DNA of 64,000 nt, from the NCBI RefSeq assembly GCF_023630255.1, contig NZ_JALPRS010000001.1, forward strand, positions 2,480,001-2,544,000, read 5' to 3'. The first letter of the stretch is position 1. The number at the start of each line of letters is the position of its first letter. The stretch is from Pontibacter deserti (lineage in GTDB: Bacteria; Bacteroidota; Bacteroidia; Cytophagales; Hymenobacteraceae). The notes beneath the pieces are model-generated. The model was given only the letters and a program-made list of their open reading frames with translations. It did no database searches and had not been told where the DNA came from. The translations under genes were made by a program, and so were the position numbers. Shown here piece by piece: positions 25,322 through 34,206 of this stretch.

Positions 25322-27286
25322 TTAATTTGAAGTGCTTTTCTTTAACACGATCTGCTCTGCGTGCTTCGCAATGATCTGGTTGTAGAATTCTTTCAAGTAA
25401 GGATATTCCTGGGCAAAGAAAACAGACTTGTTGATATTGATCCTGCTCATCACCTGTATGGTGTTGCCATCCTGTTGTACCATATACATAAATTTACCAC
25501 CATTTTCAGGAAGCGATACAGATACATTTTTAGGAGCCTCATCCATTACATAACCTGCCGGTATAGTATACTTCGTGATGATTGTCTCATCCTGAGGAGA
25601 TGCGAAGTCTACAGGGTAAAGACGCTCGTTTAGTTTGAAAGGATTTTCTTTCTCGCCATGGCCCATCAGCGGGTTCAGGTAAATAACCTCATTTGACTGC
25701 CCGTTGCCGTTAGCTGTAATGCTATACTTAATATTTAAAGCTTCTCCGACCTTATCCCTGTTCTCGAACACAGGCTTACTTAATTTATAGTTACCTACCT
25801 CACGCGATAGCCTCTCTGCAAACTTTTCCTCGCCTTCATCAGCCAGTGTTTTACGCAGGCTAAGGGCATAGTAACCACCAGCAGATTCAGTAGCCTGACC
25901 TGCCATATCACCGTTCTCTTTAAGCGTTACATCTGTTGTTATAAACTGTGAGTAAATGGTAGGCTTTAGCTCCACCCAGCGGTGCGCTTTTTTCTTGATC
26001 AGGTAGCCTTCGCCGTTCAGTGCCCTTACAGGCAGCATACCAAATGATAGTAGAGGGTCTGTAGCATCCAGTAAATACTCTTTACCATCAATTACAACGT
26101 GAGCCACAACATAGTTAAACTTGTTTACCAGCGGTGATCCTTTGGGCGGACGACCATTGGCACGTGTACTAACCAGTACCGGAGTAGCCTCAAGGGCTGC
26201 CTCCTGCAGCATGGCTGTCAGCATCAGGTTAATATCAGCAACGTTACCAGTGCGGGCATCATATGCTTTGCGGGTCGAAGAAGTTGTTAGGTATGTATTC
26301 TTTTCATTCCATTTCATCCTCCCCTTTACATGATTATAAATTGCCAGTGCCAGTTGCTCTGCTGTCTTGTTTTGCGCTGCAAGTGCAGCTAGCTCTTCTT
26401 TAAAGAAACCACTACGGTTAAGCTGCATACCAAAACGCTCGTGAGTCATCAGGTCGCTGGTTACATCGTCCCAGTTACCAGTCATCTGCCGTGCCGCTTC
26501 GCCCGGGTATCTTACCTGCTGCAATTCAAACTCAATTTTAGACTGATAATCTCTCATGGTTGTCACAAAGCGTTCTTCCTTCAGAGCAGGAACATCTTTC
26601 ATCGTCCACACATAGGCATTATTCACTAAATCAGGTGTGCCGGTAGCTATACTATTCTGACTGCGATTGTGAAGCGGATGATACCCCTGCATCAGGAACT
26701 TATAGTCGTAATAAGACGGAATCTCAGCGCGGTACTCACTCCAGAGGGTAGGTATAGTTGTCTGAAATTCCCACTCGCGCAGGTTGTATACAAAGTCTGA
26801 AGTAATAGAATATTCCACATCGATTACAGAGCCAACTTTAACATTAGGCATTGTAAACTTCTTAGAGTACCAGTTTTCGTTGTGCTGCTCTTCGAAAACA
26901 CCTTTGTTATCGAACTTGTGCTTTACTACTTCACCATTTTCAAGCGTATAAGTTATACCTTTTATATTACTTACACGCTCTTTCTTACCGCCATTCACAT
27001 AAAATGGCACTTCAAAATTTGCCCAGTCATACCCTGACTTTTTCAGTATTTTGATTCTGGTATGGCGGTAGGTGACAACCTGTATCTCGTGATTGAACAG
27101 GAACTTAGTGTATCCATAGTCTGATAGAACTACAGCTTCAGCGGAAGTATCCTGCTCAAACTTCGATAACTTAAGTTCAGTAAGATCGACTTTGCCATAT
27201 TTGGCGGCCTGTGCATTAGCACCTGAAGCAACAAAGGCAAGCAGTAAGGTTAGTAAAATCGGTAGGGTAAATGTATTTGCTCTCAT
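25322..27286 (-). CDS. DUF3857 / transglutaminase-fold protein, active-site residues replaced
   Basis: 654 residues with signal peptide MRANTFTLPILLTLLLAFVASGANA. The domain order matches the downstream paralogue: DUF3857 (about 55-230), transglutaminase fold (about 290-420), C-terminal beta domain. In the core, GNVADINLMLTAML aligns with the paralogue's GDCKALTNYTQAML, putting Val349 where Cys should be, and KFNYVVAHV puts Tyr392 where His should be; only the Asp407 of YLLDATDP remains. It is therefore likely a non-catalytic member, perhaps a binding or regulatory partner of the neighbouring active paralogue. Confidence 0.9.
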   Translation of the reverse strand: MRANTFTLPILLTLLLAFVASGANAQAAKYGKVDLTELKLSKFEQDTSAEAVVLSDYGYTKFLFNHEIQVVTYRHTRIKILKKSGYDWANFEVPFYVNGGKKERVSNIKGITYTLENGEVVKHKFDNKGVFEEQHNENWYSKKFTMPNVKVGSVIDVEYSITSDFVYNLREWEFQTTIPTLWSEYRAEIPSYYDYKFLMQGYHPLHNRSQNSIATGTPDLVNNAYVWTMKDVPALKEERFVTTMRDYQSKIEFELQQVRYPGEAARQMTGNWDDVTSDLMTHERFGMQLNRSGFFKEELAALAAQNKTAEQLALAIYNHVKGRMKWNEKNTYLTTSSTRKAYDARTGNVADINLMLTAMLQEAALEATPVLVSTRANGRPPKGSPLVNKFNYVVAHVVIDGKEYLLDATDPLLSFGMLPVRALNGEGYLIKKKAHRWVELKPTIYSQFITTDVTLKENGDMAGQATESAGGYYALSLRKTLADEGEEKFAERLSREVGNYKLSKPVFENRDKVGEALNIKYSITANGNGQSNEVIYLNPLMGHGEKENPFKLNERLYPVDFASPQDETIITKYTIPAGYVMDEAPKNVSVSLPENGGKFMYMVQQDGNTIQVMSRININKSVFFAQEYPYLKEFYNQIIAKHAEQIVLKKSTSN

Positions 27287-27710
27287 AGGCTGTAAAAAAA
27301 TTAGTTTATATGCTACTTAAACTATAGACCTGCCAAAGCTACCACGCGATAGCAGACTAAGATTTGTATATACAAATTAAACTATATTTTTTACATCAAA
27401 TACTTATACCCTATTAAAAATCTTAAAATTTTTCTACTTAAAAGTAGATAATAAATATCGAAATTGTATTTAAGAAAGCCTATATCAAGTCAAGCACAAG
27501 CAATGTGTACAGCCATTGTTATTTTTTGAAAAACTACTGTAATGAGTTTATAAGCGGGTATGCCTAAAGTATTCCTTATGCTTTCATAAAGGAAATATTA
27601 CAGGCCTCTTTACGGCAGGCAGTAGCAGGTAATCAGGAGGGATTGAAGGAAAAGGAAAGAACAGAGCGGCAGCCAAGGGTGAGATTGGGGCCTGCAGCTC
27701 TGTAGTTGTA
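27287..27710. other. 424-bp AT-rich spacer
   Basis: No open reading frame of note. The part next to the DUF3857 gene holds a possible -7 element (see 27334-27341). The rest is AT-rich with no terminator-like hairpin that I can support. Confidence 0.5.
27334..27341 (-). promoter_or_regulatory. Candidate -7 element for the DUF3857 genes
   Basis: CAAAGCTA on the plus strand reads TAGCTTTG on the minus strand, an exact TAnnTTTG match, 47 bp before the ATG at 27286. No clear TTG -33 element at the right distance was found. Confidence 0.35.
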
Positions 27711-28079
27711 CTATAGGTAGGTAGAAAAATTATCTGTGTTTAGCCAGAACTCCCGGCATGCTTTGCGTTGCTGTTCTAAAAATTCAGAATCTTTTTTGAG
27801 CTCTCTCCAGTTGCCATAACCTAATCGCTCACAAAGCCTGAAGAAGTTATCGCCCTGGTTTTTCATGCCTTTTGTGCTAACCAAAGCACTCAGCAAAGGC
27901 CTTCCTTCTGAATGCTCCTCTTCTGAAATTTCATCTATAACTTCCGTTAATCTTGATTTTTCATAAGTGTTATCAAGATTCAGCCCCAGTTCGGCTTCAT
28001 AAATCAGGTTCTGAAAGGTCATTTGATTGGCTCTGCCGCGAGCCACCTGAATAAGTTTTTTACGTACGCGTGTATTCAT
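27711..28079 (-). CDS. Hypothetical protein
   Basis: 122 residues from ATG 28079 (a longer frame starts at 28133). It begins MNTRVRKKLIQVARGRANQM, a basic helix, and ends with RLCERLGYGNWRELKKDSEFLEQQRKACREFW in register, a charged helical region rich in Trp. No signal peptide or membrane segment. I do not recognise the family. The basic N-terminus and SALVSTKGMKNQGDNFFRLC suggest a small cytosolic protein that may bind nucleic acid, which is a guess. It stands alone. Confidence 0.7.
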   Translation of the reverse strand: MNTRVRKKLIQVARGRANQMTFQNLIYEAELGLNLDNTYEKSRLTEVIDEISEEEHSEGRPLLSALVSTKGMKNQGDNFFRLCERLGYGNWRELKKDSEFLEQQRKACREFWLNTDNFSTYL

Positions 28080-28262
28080 ATGTGCAAAAACTATAGCTAA
28101 AGCCGCATGCCATGATAAAGCCACTTTATGCATTAGCAGGTCCTCTGCCGCTTGTTTTAAAATAAATATATAGTAATGCTTACGAGTAGCGTACGGGGTA
28201 TGTTACAGGCTGGTGCAATTTTTTATCTGTTGTTACAGATAAGATAATGTTAGCAGGTTAGT

Positions 28263-29042
28263 TTATGCCTGTAGTCTGGGTTGCTTTTCAGAGAGGTACT
28301 TCCAGTATCGTTTGGGTATATGACGAAGGTGCAACTTAGGATTCTTGCGCTCAGGTATGTTTACATGATCAAAGTATACCTGCCATAGTTGCTGATAGCT
28401 GTGCTCCTCTGATGTTATAGCTGACTCAGGCAATACTCCCATTCTTTTGCGGGGCGCTGCTGTATCCAGTGTTATAAAAGCAGTTGTTTGCAGATCATAA
28501 TAAGCTCCGTAGCGGCGGCGGGTGTCGTAAATTGCCCAGCGCTGGTCAGCGTAACGTTTAGTAAAATGAGTAACAATGAGCGGCAGCACGTTAAAGTCTG
28601 GCTCTATGTGCGCGTAGTAAAGGTCATCATTAGTTTTCTGAAAGCGCACAAAGGCTTCCATACGGTGCTTTTCGCGGTGCACCTGTTTGGCTGCTTGCTG
28701 CACCTGCAACACACAAGGCGCGGTATAGTTGCCTTCTATACTCTCTGCTGTATCAAAAGTGAGCTTTATATAGTTAAATATAACCAGCTCAAAATTGGGT
28801 TGCTCCCACAGGTACGTATGGTATAGTTCTTTTTGCGCCGTAACAGATAAACGTTTTTGCAATCCCTTCCATACCCGCTGTGCTTTTTCGTCATCGGTTA
28901 CTACAGTTATAGTTTCCCCGAAGATGGCTGGCTGCGCTACCTGCTCCTGTTCTATGGCAGTAGGCCAGGCTTTTCGCTCATAGGCTTCAAACACCACTGT
29001 GAGCAGTCCTTCAAAAGAGCCGTCGTAGGTATAAAGGTGCAT
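28263..29042 (-). CDS. TIGR03915 family putative DNA repair protein (DUF4130)
   Basis: 259 residues. It opens MHLYTYDGSFEGLLTVVFEA and carries FVRFQKTNDDLYYAHIEPDF and FTKRYADQRWAIYDTRRRYG, which are hallmarks of the TIGR03915/DUF4130 family. The biochemical role is unknown; it is named a DNA repair protein because it co-occurs with the radical SAM protein that is encoded just upstream here. C-terminal HLRHIPKRYWKYLSEK is basic. It is the last gene of a three-gene unit, starting 8 bp after the small basic protein gene. Confidence 0.93.
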   Translation of the reverse strand: MHLYTYDGSFEGLLTVVFEAYERKAWPTAIEQEQVAQPAIFGETITVVTDDEKAQRVWKGLQKRLSVTAQKELYHTYLWEQPNFELVIFNYIKLTFDTAESIEGNYTAPCVLQVQQAAKQVHREKHRMEAFVRFQKTNDDLYYAHIEPDFNVLPLIVTHFTKRYADQRWAIYDTRRRYGAYYDLQTTAFITLDTAAPRKRMGVLPESAITSEEHSYQQLWQVYFDHVNIPERKNPKLHLRHIPKRYWKYLSEKQPRLQA

Positions 29043-29050
29043 TTTATACT

Positions 29051-29251
29051 TTACTGATTGTTGTTGCGGGCTTTCTCCTGCTTGCCTTCCGCCTGCATTC
29101 TTTGCAGGTGCGGCACCAGCATGTTCAGTTTGCAGTAGCAGGATACGCGGGCAACTTTGTTATTCTTTCTCATTACTTTTACTTTGATCGTTTTTATCTT
29201 TTTTATTTCTGATTCTGAAGTTGCAACAGGGCTTTTATACTTCTGTGCCAT
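29051..29251 (-). CDS. Small basic protein between the two DNA-repair genes
   Basis: 66 residues, MAQKYKSPVATSESEIKKI followed by a strongly basic stretch KTIKVKVMRKNNKVARVS, a CYCKLNMLVPHLQRM segment with two Cys, and a charged tail. It lies between the radical SAM gene (16 bp away) and the TIGR03915 gene (8 bp away) in the same direction. Tight spacing and good composition favour a real gene. It could bind nucleic acid, but no family is recognised and a spurious frame cannot be ruled out. Confidence 0.55.
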   Translation of the reverse strand: MAQKYKSPVATSESEIKKIKTIKVKVMRKNNKVARVSCYCKLNMLVPHLQRMQAEGKQEKARNNNQ

Positions 29252-29267
29252 AGTTATACTTGCTTTA

Positions 29268-30533
29268 TTATCCCACTTGCCTGAACAGGTCCAGCTGCTG
29301 GGTTAGCAACGGGCTGCGCAAGGCTCCATCTCCAAACAAAATTTTATTCCGGATACGCTGCGAGTCGAAGTCGTATGGTTGCAGGCTTTTTTGGTTGCAG
29401 GTGATAAAGTACTTTGCCCGCTTCAGCACCACTCCCATTTGCCGCAGATGCTCAAAATTTAAAGAAGCAAACCTACGCGCAGATACGATCTTCTTCGCCG
29501 ACTTTACACCGATTCCGGGTACTCTTAATATCATTTCATAGTCTGCCGTGTTCAGTTCCACAGGAAATACATGGCGGTTGCGCAGTGCCCAGCTTAGCTT
29601 CGGGTCAATGTCCAGGTCCAGGTGCGGGTTCTGGTCATCGAGTATCTCTTTCACATCAAAGCCATAAAAGCGCATCAGCCAGTCGGCCTGGTAAATCCTG
29701 TTTTCTCTGATAATTGGAGGTTCCGTAATAATTGGCAGGCGGTTATCAGCACTTACCGGCACGTAGCCAGAATAATACACGCGCTTTAAACTATAGTCTT
29801 TGTATAGCTGGCTCGATAGCTGCAGTATCTGCTGGTCGTTTTCGGCGGATGCGCCAACTATAAGCTGTGTACTCTGACCAGCTGGTGCAAATGCAGGTGT
29901 AGATTTAAATAGTTTTTGTTCCTCTTTGGTCTGTATCAACTGCTGCTTAATATTATCCATCGGCAACAGGATGTCAGTATAGTTCTTTTCCGGAGCCAGT
30001 TTTTTCAGGCTGCTTTCAGATGGTAACTCAATATTAACGCTTAACCTATCGGCATATAAACCGGCTTCTTTTATCAGCTCTTCGCTGGCGCCTGGTATCG
30101 TTTTAAGATGTATGTACCCGTTAAACTTTTCTTCCTGACGCAGCTTCTTAGCAATGCGCACCAGGCGCTCCATGGTATAATCTGCATTAGAGAAAATACC
30201 CGAGCTCAGGAACAACCCCTCGATGTAATTGCGGCGATAGAAATTTATAGTCAGGTCCACCACTTCCTGTACCGTAAAGGCAGCACGTTTTATGTCGTTG
30301 CTCTTGCGGGTAACACAGTAGGCACAGTCAAAAATGCAGTGGTTTGTAAGCAGTATCTTAAGCAACGACACACAACGGCCATCTTCAGTATAGCTGTGGC
30401 AAATGCCCATACCTTCAGCGTTACCTAAGCCTTTGTTCTCATTTTTGCGTTTGCCACCACTGGATGAGCACGAAACATCATACTTGGCAGCATCTGCTAA
30501 TATCTTTAGTTTCTCAGTTATCCTGCTATCCAT
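29268..30533 (-). CDS. Putative DNA modification/repair radical SAM protein (TIGR03916-like)
   Basis: 421 residues. The [4Fe-4S] motif is CIFDCAYC (Cys66, Cys70, Cys73), the CxxxCxxC of radical SAM enzymes, preceded by a Cys-containing segment GMGICHSYTEDGRC. The C-terminal third contains LNTADYEMILRVPGIGVKSA followed by KKIVSARRF, a helix-hairpin-helix motif that contacts DNA. The combination of a radical SAM core with HhH and the adjacent TIGR03915 gene is diagnostic of this conserved but uncharacterised pair. Its substrate, presumably a damaged or modified base, is unknown. Confidence 0.94.
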   Translation of the reverse strand: MDSRITEKLKILADAAKYDVSCSSSGGKRKNENKGLGNAEGMGICHSYTEDGRCVSLLKILLTNHCIFDCAYCVTRKSNDIKRAAFTVQEVVDLTINFYRRNYIEGLFLSSGIFSNADYTMERLVRIAKKLRQEEKFNGYIHLKTIPGASEELIKEAGLYADRLSVNIELPSESSLKKLAPEKNYTDILLPMDNIKQQLIQTKEEQKLFKSTPAFAPAGQSTQLIVGASAENDQQILQLSSQLYKDYSLKRVYYSGYVPVSADNRLPIITEPPIIRENRIYQADWLMRFYGFDVKEILDDQNPHLDLDIDPKLSWALRNRHVFPVELNTADYEMILRVPGIGVKSAKKIVSARRFASLNFEHLRQMGVVLKRAKYFITCNQKSLQPYDFDSQRIRNKILFGDGALRSPLLTQQLDLFRQVG

Positions 30534-30775
30534 TTAGTTATACTTGCCTGGTTTTGTGCTTTAAAGGTAACACATCATTAGCAATACACCTAACTATTTT
30601 AGCAAAAACTTATAAACAGGCTTATCAACACCTAACCATTTACTAATTTAATTAGCATATAAATCTTTGCCACTTCTTCTGATATCAATTTTAACATTGC
30701 TTCGTAAGTATTCTGCTCTTAAAAAGCGTTATCTTTAAAAGCCTATACTTGCTCCTGTCGCTACCAGAATATATT

Positions 30776-32677
30776 ATGTGTTACCTTTCAATGCACCTTA
30801 GTTTGCCGCTGCGTCCGCTTCTGCTGGGCCTGCTGCTACTTTGCGCTTTGACTGCAACCGCACAAAAAAAGCCGGTAACCAAACCCATTACCCCTCCCGA
30901 TACAACTATAGCTACAGACACTACCCGCCGCTTTGAAGATCGCGTGATGAAGAACCTGCGTGAGCTTTCGGAACAAAATACAATGATGGGCAGGCTGCTG
31001 AAATCTATCGTGGATTTTAACCCTGAAGAAGACGATCCACTTAACCTAGATGCCGAACTTATAGAGCGGGAATATGAGCGGCATAATTACAAGGTAGTAC
31101 GCAACATACAGATTGTGGCTTTAGATGCCATTGGTTATTCTATACATGATACTACCAGCATGCCCGGAACCTGGCTTGAGAGAACCGGCAATCTCTTTCA
31201 TGCAAAAACAAAGCGTGGCCTGATCAGAAACAAGTTGCTGTTTAAAAAGAATGAACCCCTTGAGCCGCTGGCGCTGGTAGAATCAGAACGTTTGCTTCGC
31301 CAGACAGATTTTATACTGGATGCCCGCATACTGGTTGATGAACGCACTACCACCGACGATAGCCTGGATGTAGTGGTTATTACCAAAGACGTATTCAGTT
31401 TAGGCGGATCGGGTTCTTTTTCACCATCGTCCGGGGCTGGAAGGATAACAGTTCGTGAACTCAATTTTTTAGGTCTAGGCCACCAGCCTGAAGTAACCTA
31501 TCGCTTTAACCAGAATGCTCCGCGTCCGTGGGAGTTTGCAGGCCGTTATAGTATAGAGAACATTGGCAGGTCCTATATTACAGCCGACGTTGCTTACATT
31601 AACCAGAACTATTACAAGGAAAAGAGCGCCTTTCTGCACCGCGATTTTTATGCTACCAATACCCGCTATGCCGGTGCCGTAGGTATAAGTGAAGTAGAAG
31701 AACGCATTTTGTTACCACCCACCAGTTCCGACACCATTCCTGTATTTGGCAACCTGGGTTACACCCGCCGCGATGCCTGGTTTGGCCGTGCCTTTCACTT
31801 TAAGTCTTATAACCTGGGATACGAACCCCGTACCCCCCTGATAGTAGGAGTAAGAGTGATCGACACAAACTATAAAACTATACCCACCGAGAACTTCCAG
31901 AGCAACCAATTATACCTAGGCAGTATTGGTATTAGCGTGCGTAAATATTACAAAGACCGTTACTTATTTGGCTTTGGACGAACTGAAGATATTCCGGCCG
32001 GAAGTATAGTTTCAGTTACGGCCGGGTTTGAAGATGGCGCTATAACTAACCGCCGCTACCTGGGGGCTTCCTTCTCTTTTGCCAGGTACAGGCAAAACGC
32101 TGGCTACCTGTTTGGTAGTGCATCTTTTGGTTCTTTTATTGACGATGATAGCTGGCAGCAGGGTACATTGCAGGTGCAGTCGTTATACTTTACCAGACTA
32201 TACGAAAGCGGCAACTGGAAACTGCGCCACTACATTCAGGGTCGTACAACTTTTGGCCTTAACCGCAACCCCGAAGAGCTTCTAACCATAAACAACAACG
32301 AGGGACTACGTGGCTTTAACTCGGCACTGCTGCGCGGGAGCAAACGTGTAACACTTAATTACGAAGCTAATATTTACACCCCTTTCTCCTTTTTAGGCTT
32401 TAAGCTGGCAACGGTAGCTATTGCAGACGTGGCCTGGCTTTCGGCTGGCAATAAAACAAGCCCTTTTAAAAACAAGCCTTATACCGGCTATGGCATTGGC
32501 TTCCGATTCCATAACGAATACCTGTCCTTTAGTACGCTACAGATCCTGTTTAGCTACTATCCACGAACACCTGGCAACGAAGACATCAGCCGTTTTAAAG
32601 TTTACGAATCATCCCGACCTTATTACGAATTCACCGATTTTCGTTTCTCGCGTCCCGGTGTAGCGGAGTTCAGGTAA
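30776..32677 (+). CDS. BamA/TamA-like outer-membrane beta-barrel protein
   Basis: 633 residues from ATG 30776; an ATG at 30791 would give the neat signal MHLSLPLRPLLLGLLLLCALTATA. The region 100-230 has the alpha/beta pattern of POTRA domains (YKVVRNIQIVALDAIGYS, LLFKKNEPLEPLALVESERL). From about 240 the sequence is a membrane barrel of alternating strands, with GLRGFNSALLRGSKRVTLNY resembling the L6/VRGF motif of Omp85 proteins. It is probably an Omp85-superfamily member involved in export or lipid handling at the outer membrane; too short to be BamA itself, which is usually above 750 residues. Confidence 0.85.
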   Translation: MCYLSMHLSLPLRPLLLGLLLLCALTATAQKKPVTKPITPPDTTIATDTTRRFEDRVMKNLRELSEQNTMMGRLLKSIVDFNPEEDDPLNLDAELIEREYERHNYKVVRNIQIVALDAIGYSIHDTTSMPGTWLERTGNLFHAKTKRGLIRNKLLFKKNEPLEPLALVESERLLRQTDFILDARILVDERTTTDDSLDVVVITKDVFSLGGSGSFSPSSGAGRITVRELNFLGLGHQPEVTYRFNQNAPRPWEFAGRYSIENIGRSYITADVAYINQNYYKEKSAFLHRDFYATNTRYAGAVGISEVEERILLPPTSSDTIPVFGNLGYTRRDAWFGRAFHFKSYNLGYEPRTPLIVGVRVIDTNYKTIPTENFQSNQLYLGSIGISVRKYYKDRYLFGFGRTEDIPAGSIVSVTAGFEDGAITNRRYLGASFSFARYRQNAGYLFGSASFGSFIDDDSWQQGTLQVQSLYFTRLYESGNWKLRHYIQGRTTFGLNRNPEELLTINNNEGLRGFNSALLRGSKRVTLNYEANIYTPFSFLGFKLATVAIADVAWLSAGNKTSPFKNKPYTGYGIGFRFHNEYLSFSTLQILFSYYPRTPGNEDISRFKVYESSRPYYEFTDFRFSRPGVAEFR

Positions 32678-32740
32678 TGTCTGTATATCCTTTTTAGTGA
32701 TTTCACGGTAAGTATAGCTGTTGAATTACAAACTATATCT

Positions 32741-33370
32741 ATGGAAAAGCTAAGAGAGAAATCAGAATATGAAGGAAACCCGGTCGGGTTATCAGATAAT
32801 ACCGCAAAAGTAATGGCTGCTGAACTAGACCGCCATTTATCATCTTTTATTACCCTTTTTAACCAGTACCACAAACACCACTGGATGGTAGAAGGGCCTC
32901 AGTTCCGCGACCTGCACCTGTTCTTCGAAGATCATTATACCCAACTGCACGAGCAGTACGATGCCATTGCCGAGCGCCTGACGGTGATGGGTTACTGCCC
33001 AACCTGTCACCCTAAAAAGCAACTGGAGCTATCGTACATCGAGCACGAAGAAGAAGGTGTTTACCGGATAAGAGAAATGCTGGCAAAGGATATGGACGAT
33101 GAGAAAACGATAGCTATAGAGCTGCGCAAAACTATAAAACTGGCCATGCAACACGAAGACTTCGCCACTAAAGCCCTGCTGGAAGGCATCCTAATCAAAA
33201 CAGAAGACCGCTGTCATCATATTGAGCACTTCTTAGGCGAGGACGGTTTATCTATTGGCTTGATCGCCCGCCCGGAAGACATTATGGAAGAAGACGATAA
33301 GAAAAGCCGCAGCAGCAAAGCTGGCTTAAGAACAACAGCCAAGAAGCCTGCAAAAGCAAAAACGAAGTAA
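32741..33370 (+). CDS. Dps family ferritin-like protein with basic tail
   Basis: 209 residues. The ferroxidase-site signature is HHWMVEGPQFRDLHLFFEDHY (read as ...H...D...E), followed by EQYDAIAERLTVMG, typical of Dps. The four-helix bundle ends at about residue 170. The C-terminal 40 residues are lysine-rich (KKSRSSKAGLRTTAKKPAKAK), a likely DNA-binding tail. It would store iron, quench hydrogen peroxide and compact DNA. A second, shorter Dps lies at 54561. Single gene with terminator. Confidence 0.93.
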   Translation: MEKLREKSEYEGNPVGLSDNTAKVMAAELDRHLSSFITLFNQYHKHHWMVEGPQFRDLHLFFEDHYTQLHEQYDAIAERLTVMGYCPTCHPKKQLELSYIEHEEEGVYRIREMLAKDMDDEKTIAIELRKTIKLAMQHEDFATKALLEGILIKTEDRCHHIEHFLGEDGLSIGLIARPEDIMEEDDKKSRSSKAGLRTTAKKPAKAKTK

Positions 33371-33388
33371 GTATAAAGTATAAATTAG

Positions 33389-33417
33389 AAAGGCAGCTCG
33401 TAACCGGGCTGCCTTTT
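33389..33417 (+). terminator. Terminator of the first dps gene
   Basis: Stem AAAGGCAGC / GCTGCCTTT with an 11-nt loop followed by TT-rich sequence, about 20 bp after the stop codon. Confidence 0.8.
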
Positions 33418-33510
33418 TATTTGAATTATATTTTACTGAATTCCTTGCCTCACAACTTATAAAGCTTCTGTGGCCATTTGGATCTTGTAGTTTTATAGTT
33501 TCAGGAGATT

Positions 33511-34033
33511 CAACCACCCCTAACCCCTCCTTGTCTAAGGCGGGGAGCTTTTCTGCTACAGTTATAGTAGATGTTATAGTTTTATAGTTTCTGTTTAAAC
33601 ACCCCTATAGTCCCCTCAAGGGGACACTTCTGCTACTGCTATAGTTAGAAGTATAGTTTTATAGTTACAGTCCCCGAGCAGACAGGTCGCGACCTGTCTC
33701 TAAGGAACTATAACCACGAAAAAGCTAAACGCATATGCTTCTCCATTATACTATAAAGTAAGCTATCGAAGTGTTTTCAGTCTTTGGGTTGAGCGCCTTT
33801 GATTTGTTGCGGTGGCGCAGCCAACACGAGGTAACGAGGGTAGCTTCAAATCAGCAGCGCGATGCCCGAAGACGAGGCCCCGCGGCCGTGAGCGCACCAA
33901 AGTAAGCTATGATAACTGTAGGCAGGTAGAGCTCCCAGGATTGGTAGTTATTATGGAAGAAAAGGCTTGGTACAGGTTGCAAGCAGCATCAACTAAAGGA
34001 CATATAAGATCCCTCGACTGCGCTTGGGAGGAC
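33511..34033 (+). repeat. Composite intergenic element, copy A
   Basis: Fills most of an 836-bp spacer. Parts in order: CAACCACCCCTAACCCCTCC with AGG partner; CACCCCTATAGTCCCCTCAAGGGG; perfect palindrome GACAGGTCGCGACCTGTC at 33681-33698; a conserved core starting TCTTTGGG at 33781; and an end segment GGACATATAAGATCCCTCG near 34007. Copies B (56406-56928) and C (61874-62317, minus strand) have the same order. The core can fold: TCTTTGGG (33781-33788) pairs with CCCGAAGA (33865-33872), GCGC with GCGC, and TGATTTG (33800-33806) with CAAATCA (33847-33853). A 75-codon frame over it is not conserved in copy C and is not annotated. Confidence 0.88.
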
Positions 34034-34163
34034 AAATAAATAAAAGAAGAAGATTCATCACCTCTTCTTTATACTTAACTCACTACTTATTAGACTTTAG
34101 GAGAAATATATAGCCATTTGCTATTTAACTGTGTTACAACTTTTAAAGCCACCTGCTTTTTGT

Positions 34164-34171
34164 TAGATTTG
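34164..34171 (+). promoter_or_regulatory. Candidate -7 element for the S1-domain gene
   Basis: TAGATTTG fits TAnnTTTG and ends 35 bp before the ATG at 34207. The -33 TTG is not obvious at the usual distance. Confidence 0.3.
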
Positions 34172-34206
34172 TAGAACGGCACTTTACAACATAAACAACA
34201 ACTAAC

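Noticed and set aside
33812..34039. 75-codon frame with CPKTRPRGRERTK and a similar frame at 56697-56891
   Set aside because: The similarity comes from the repeat DNA itself. In copy C the same frame is broken by a stop in the conserved part, so it is not a maintained protein.
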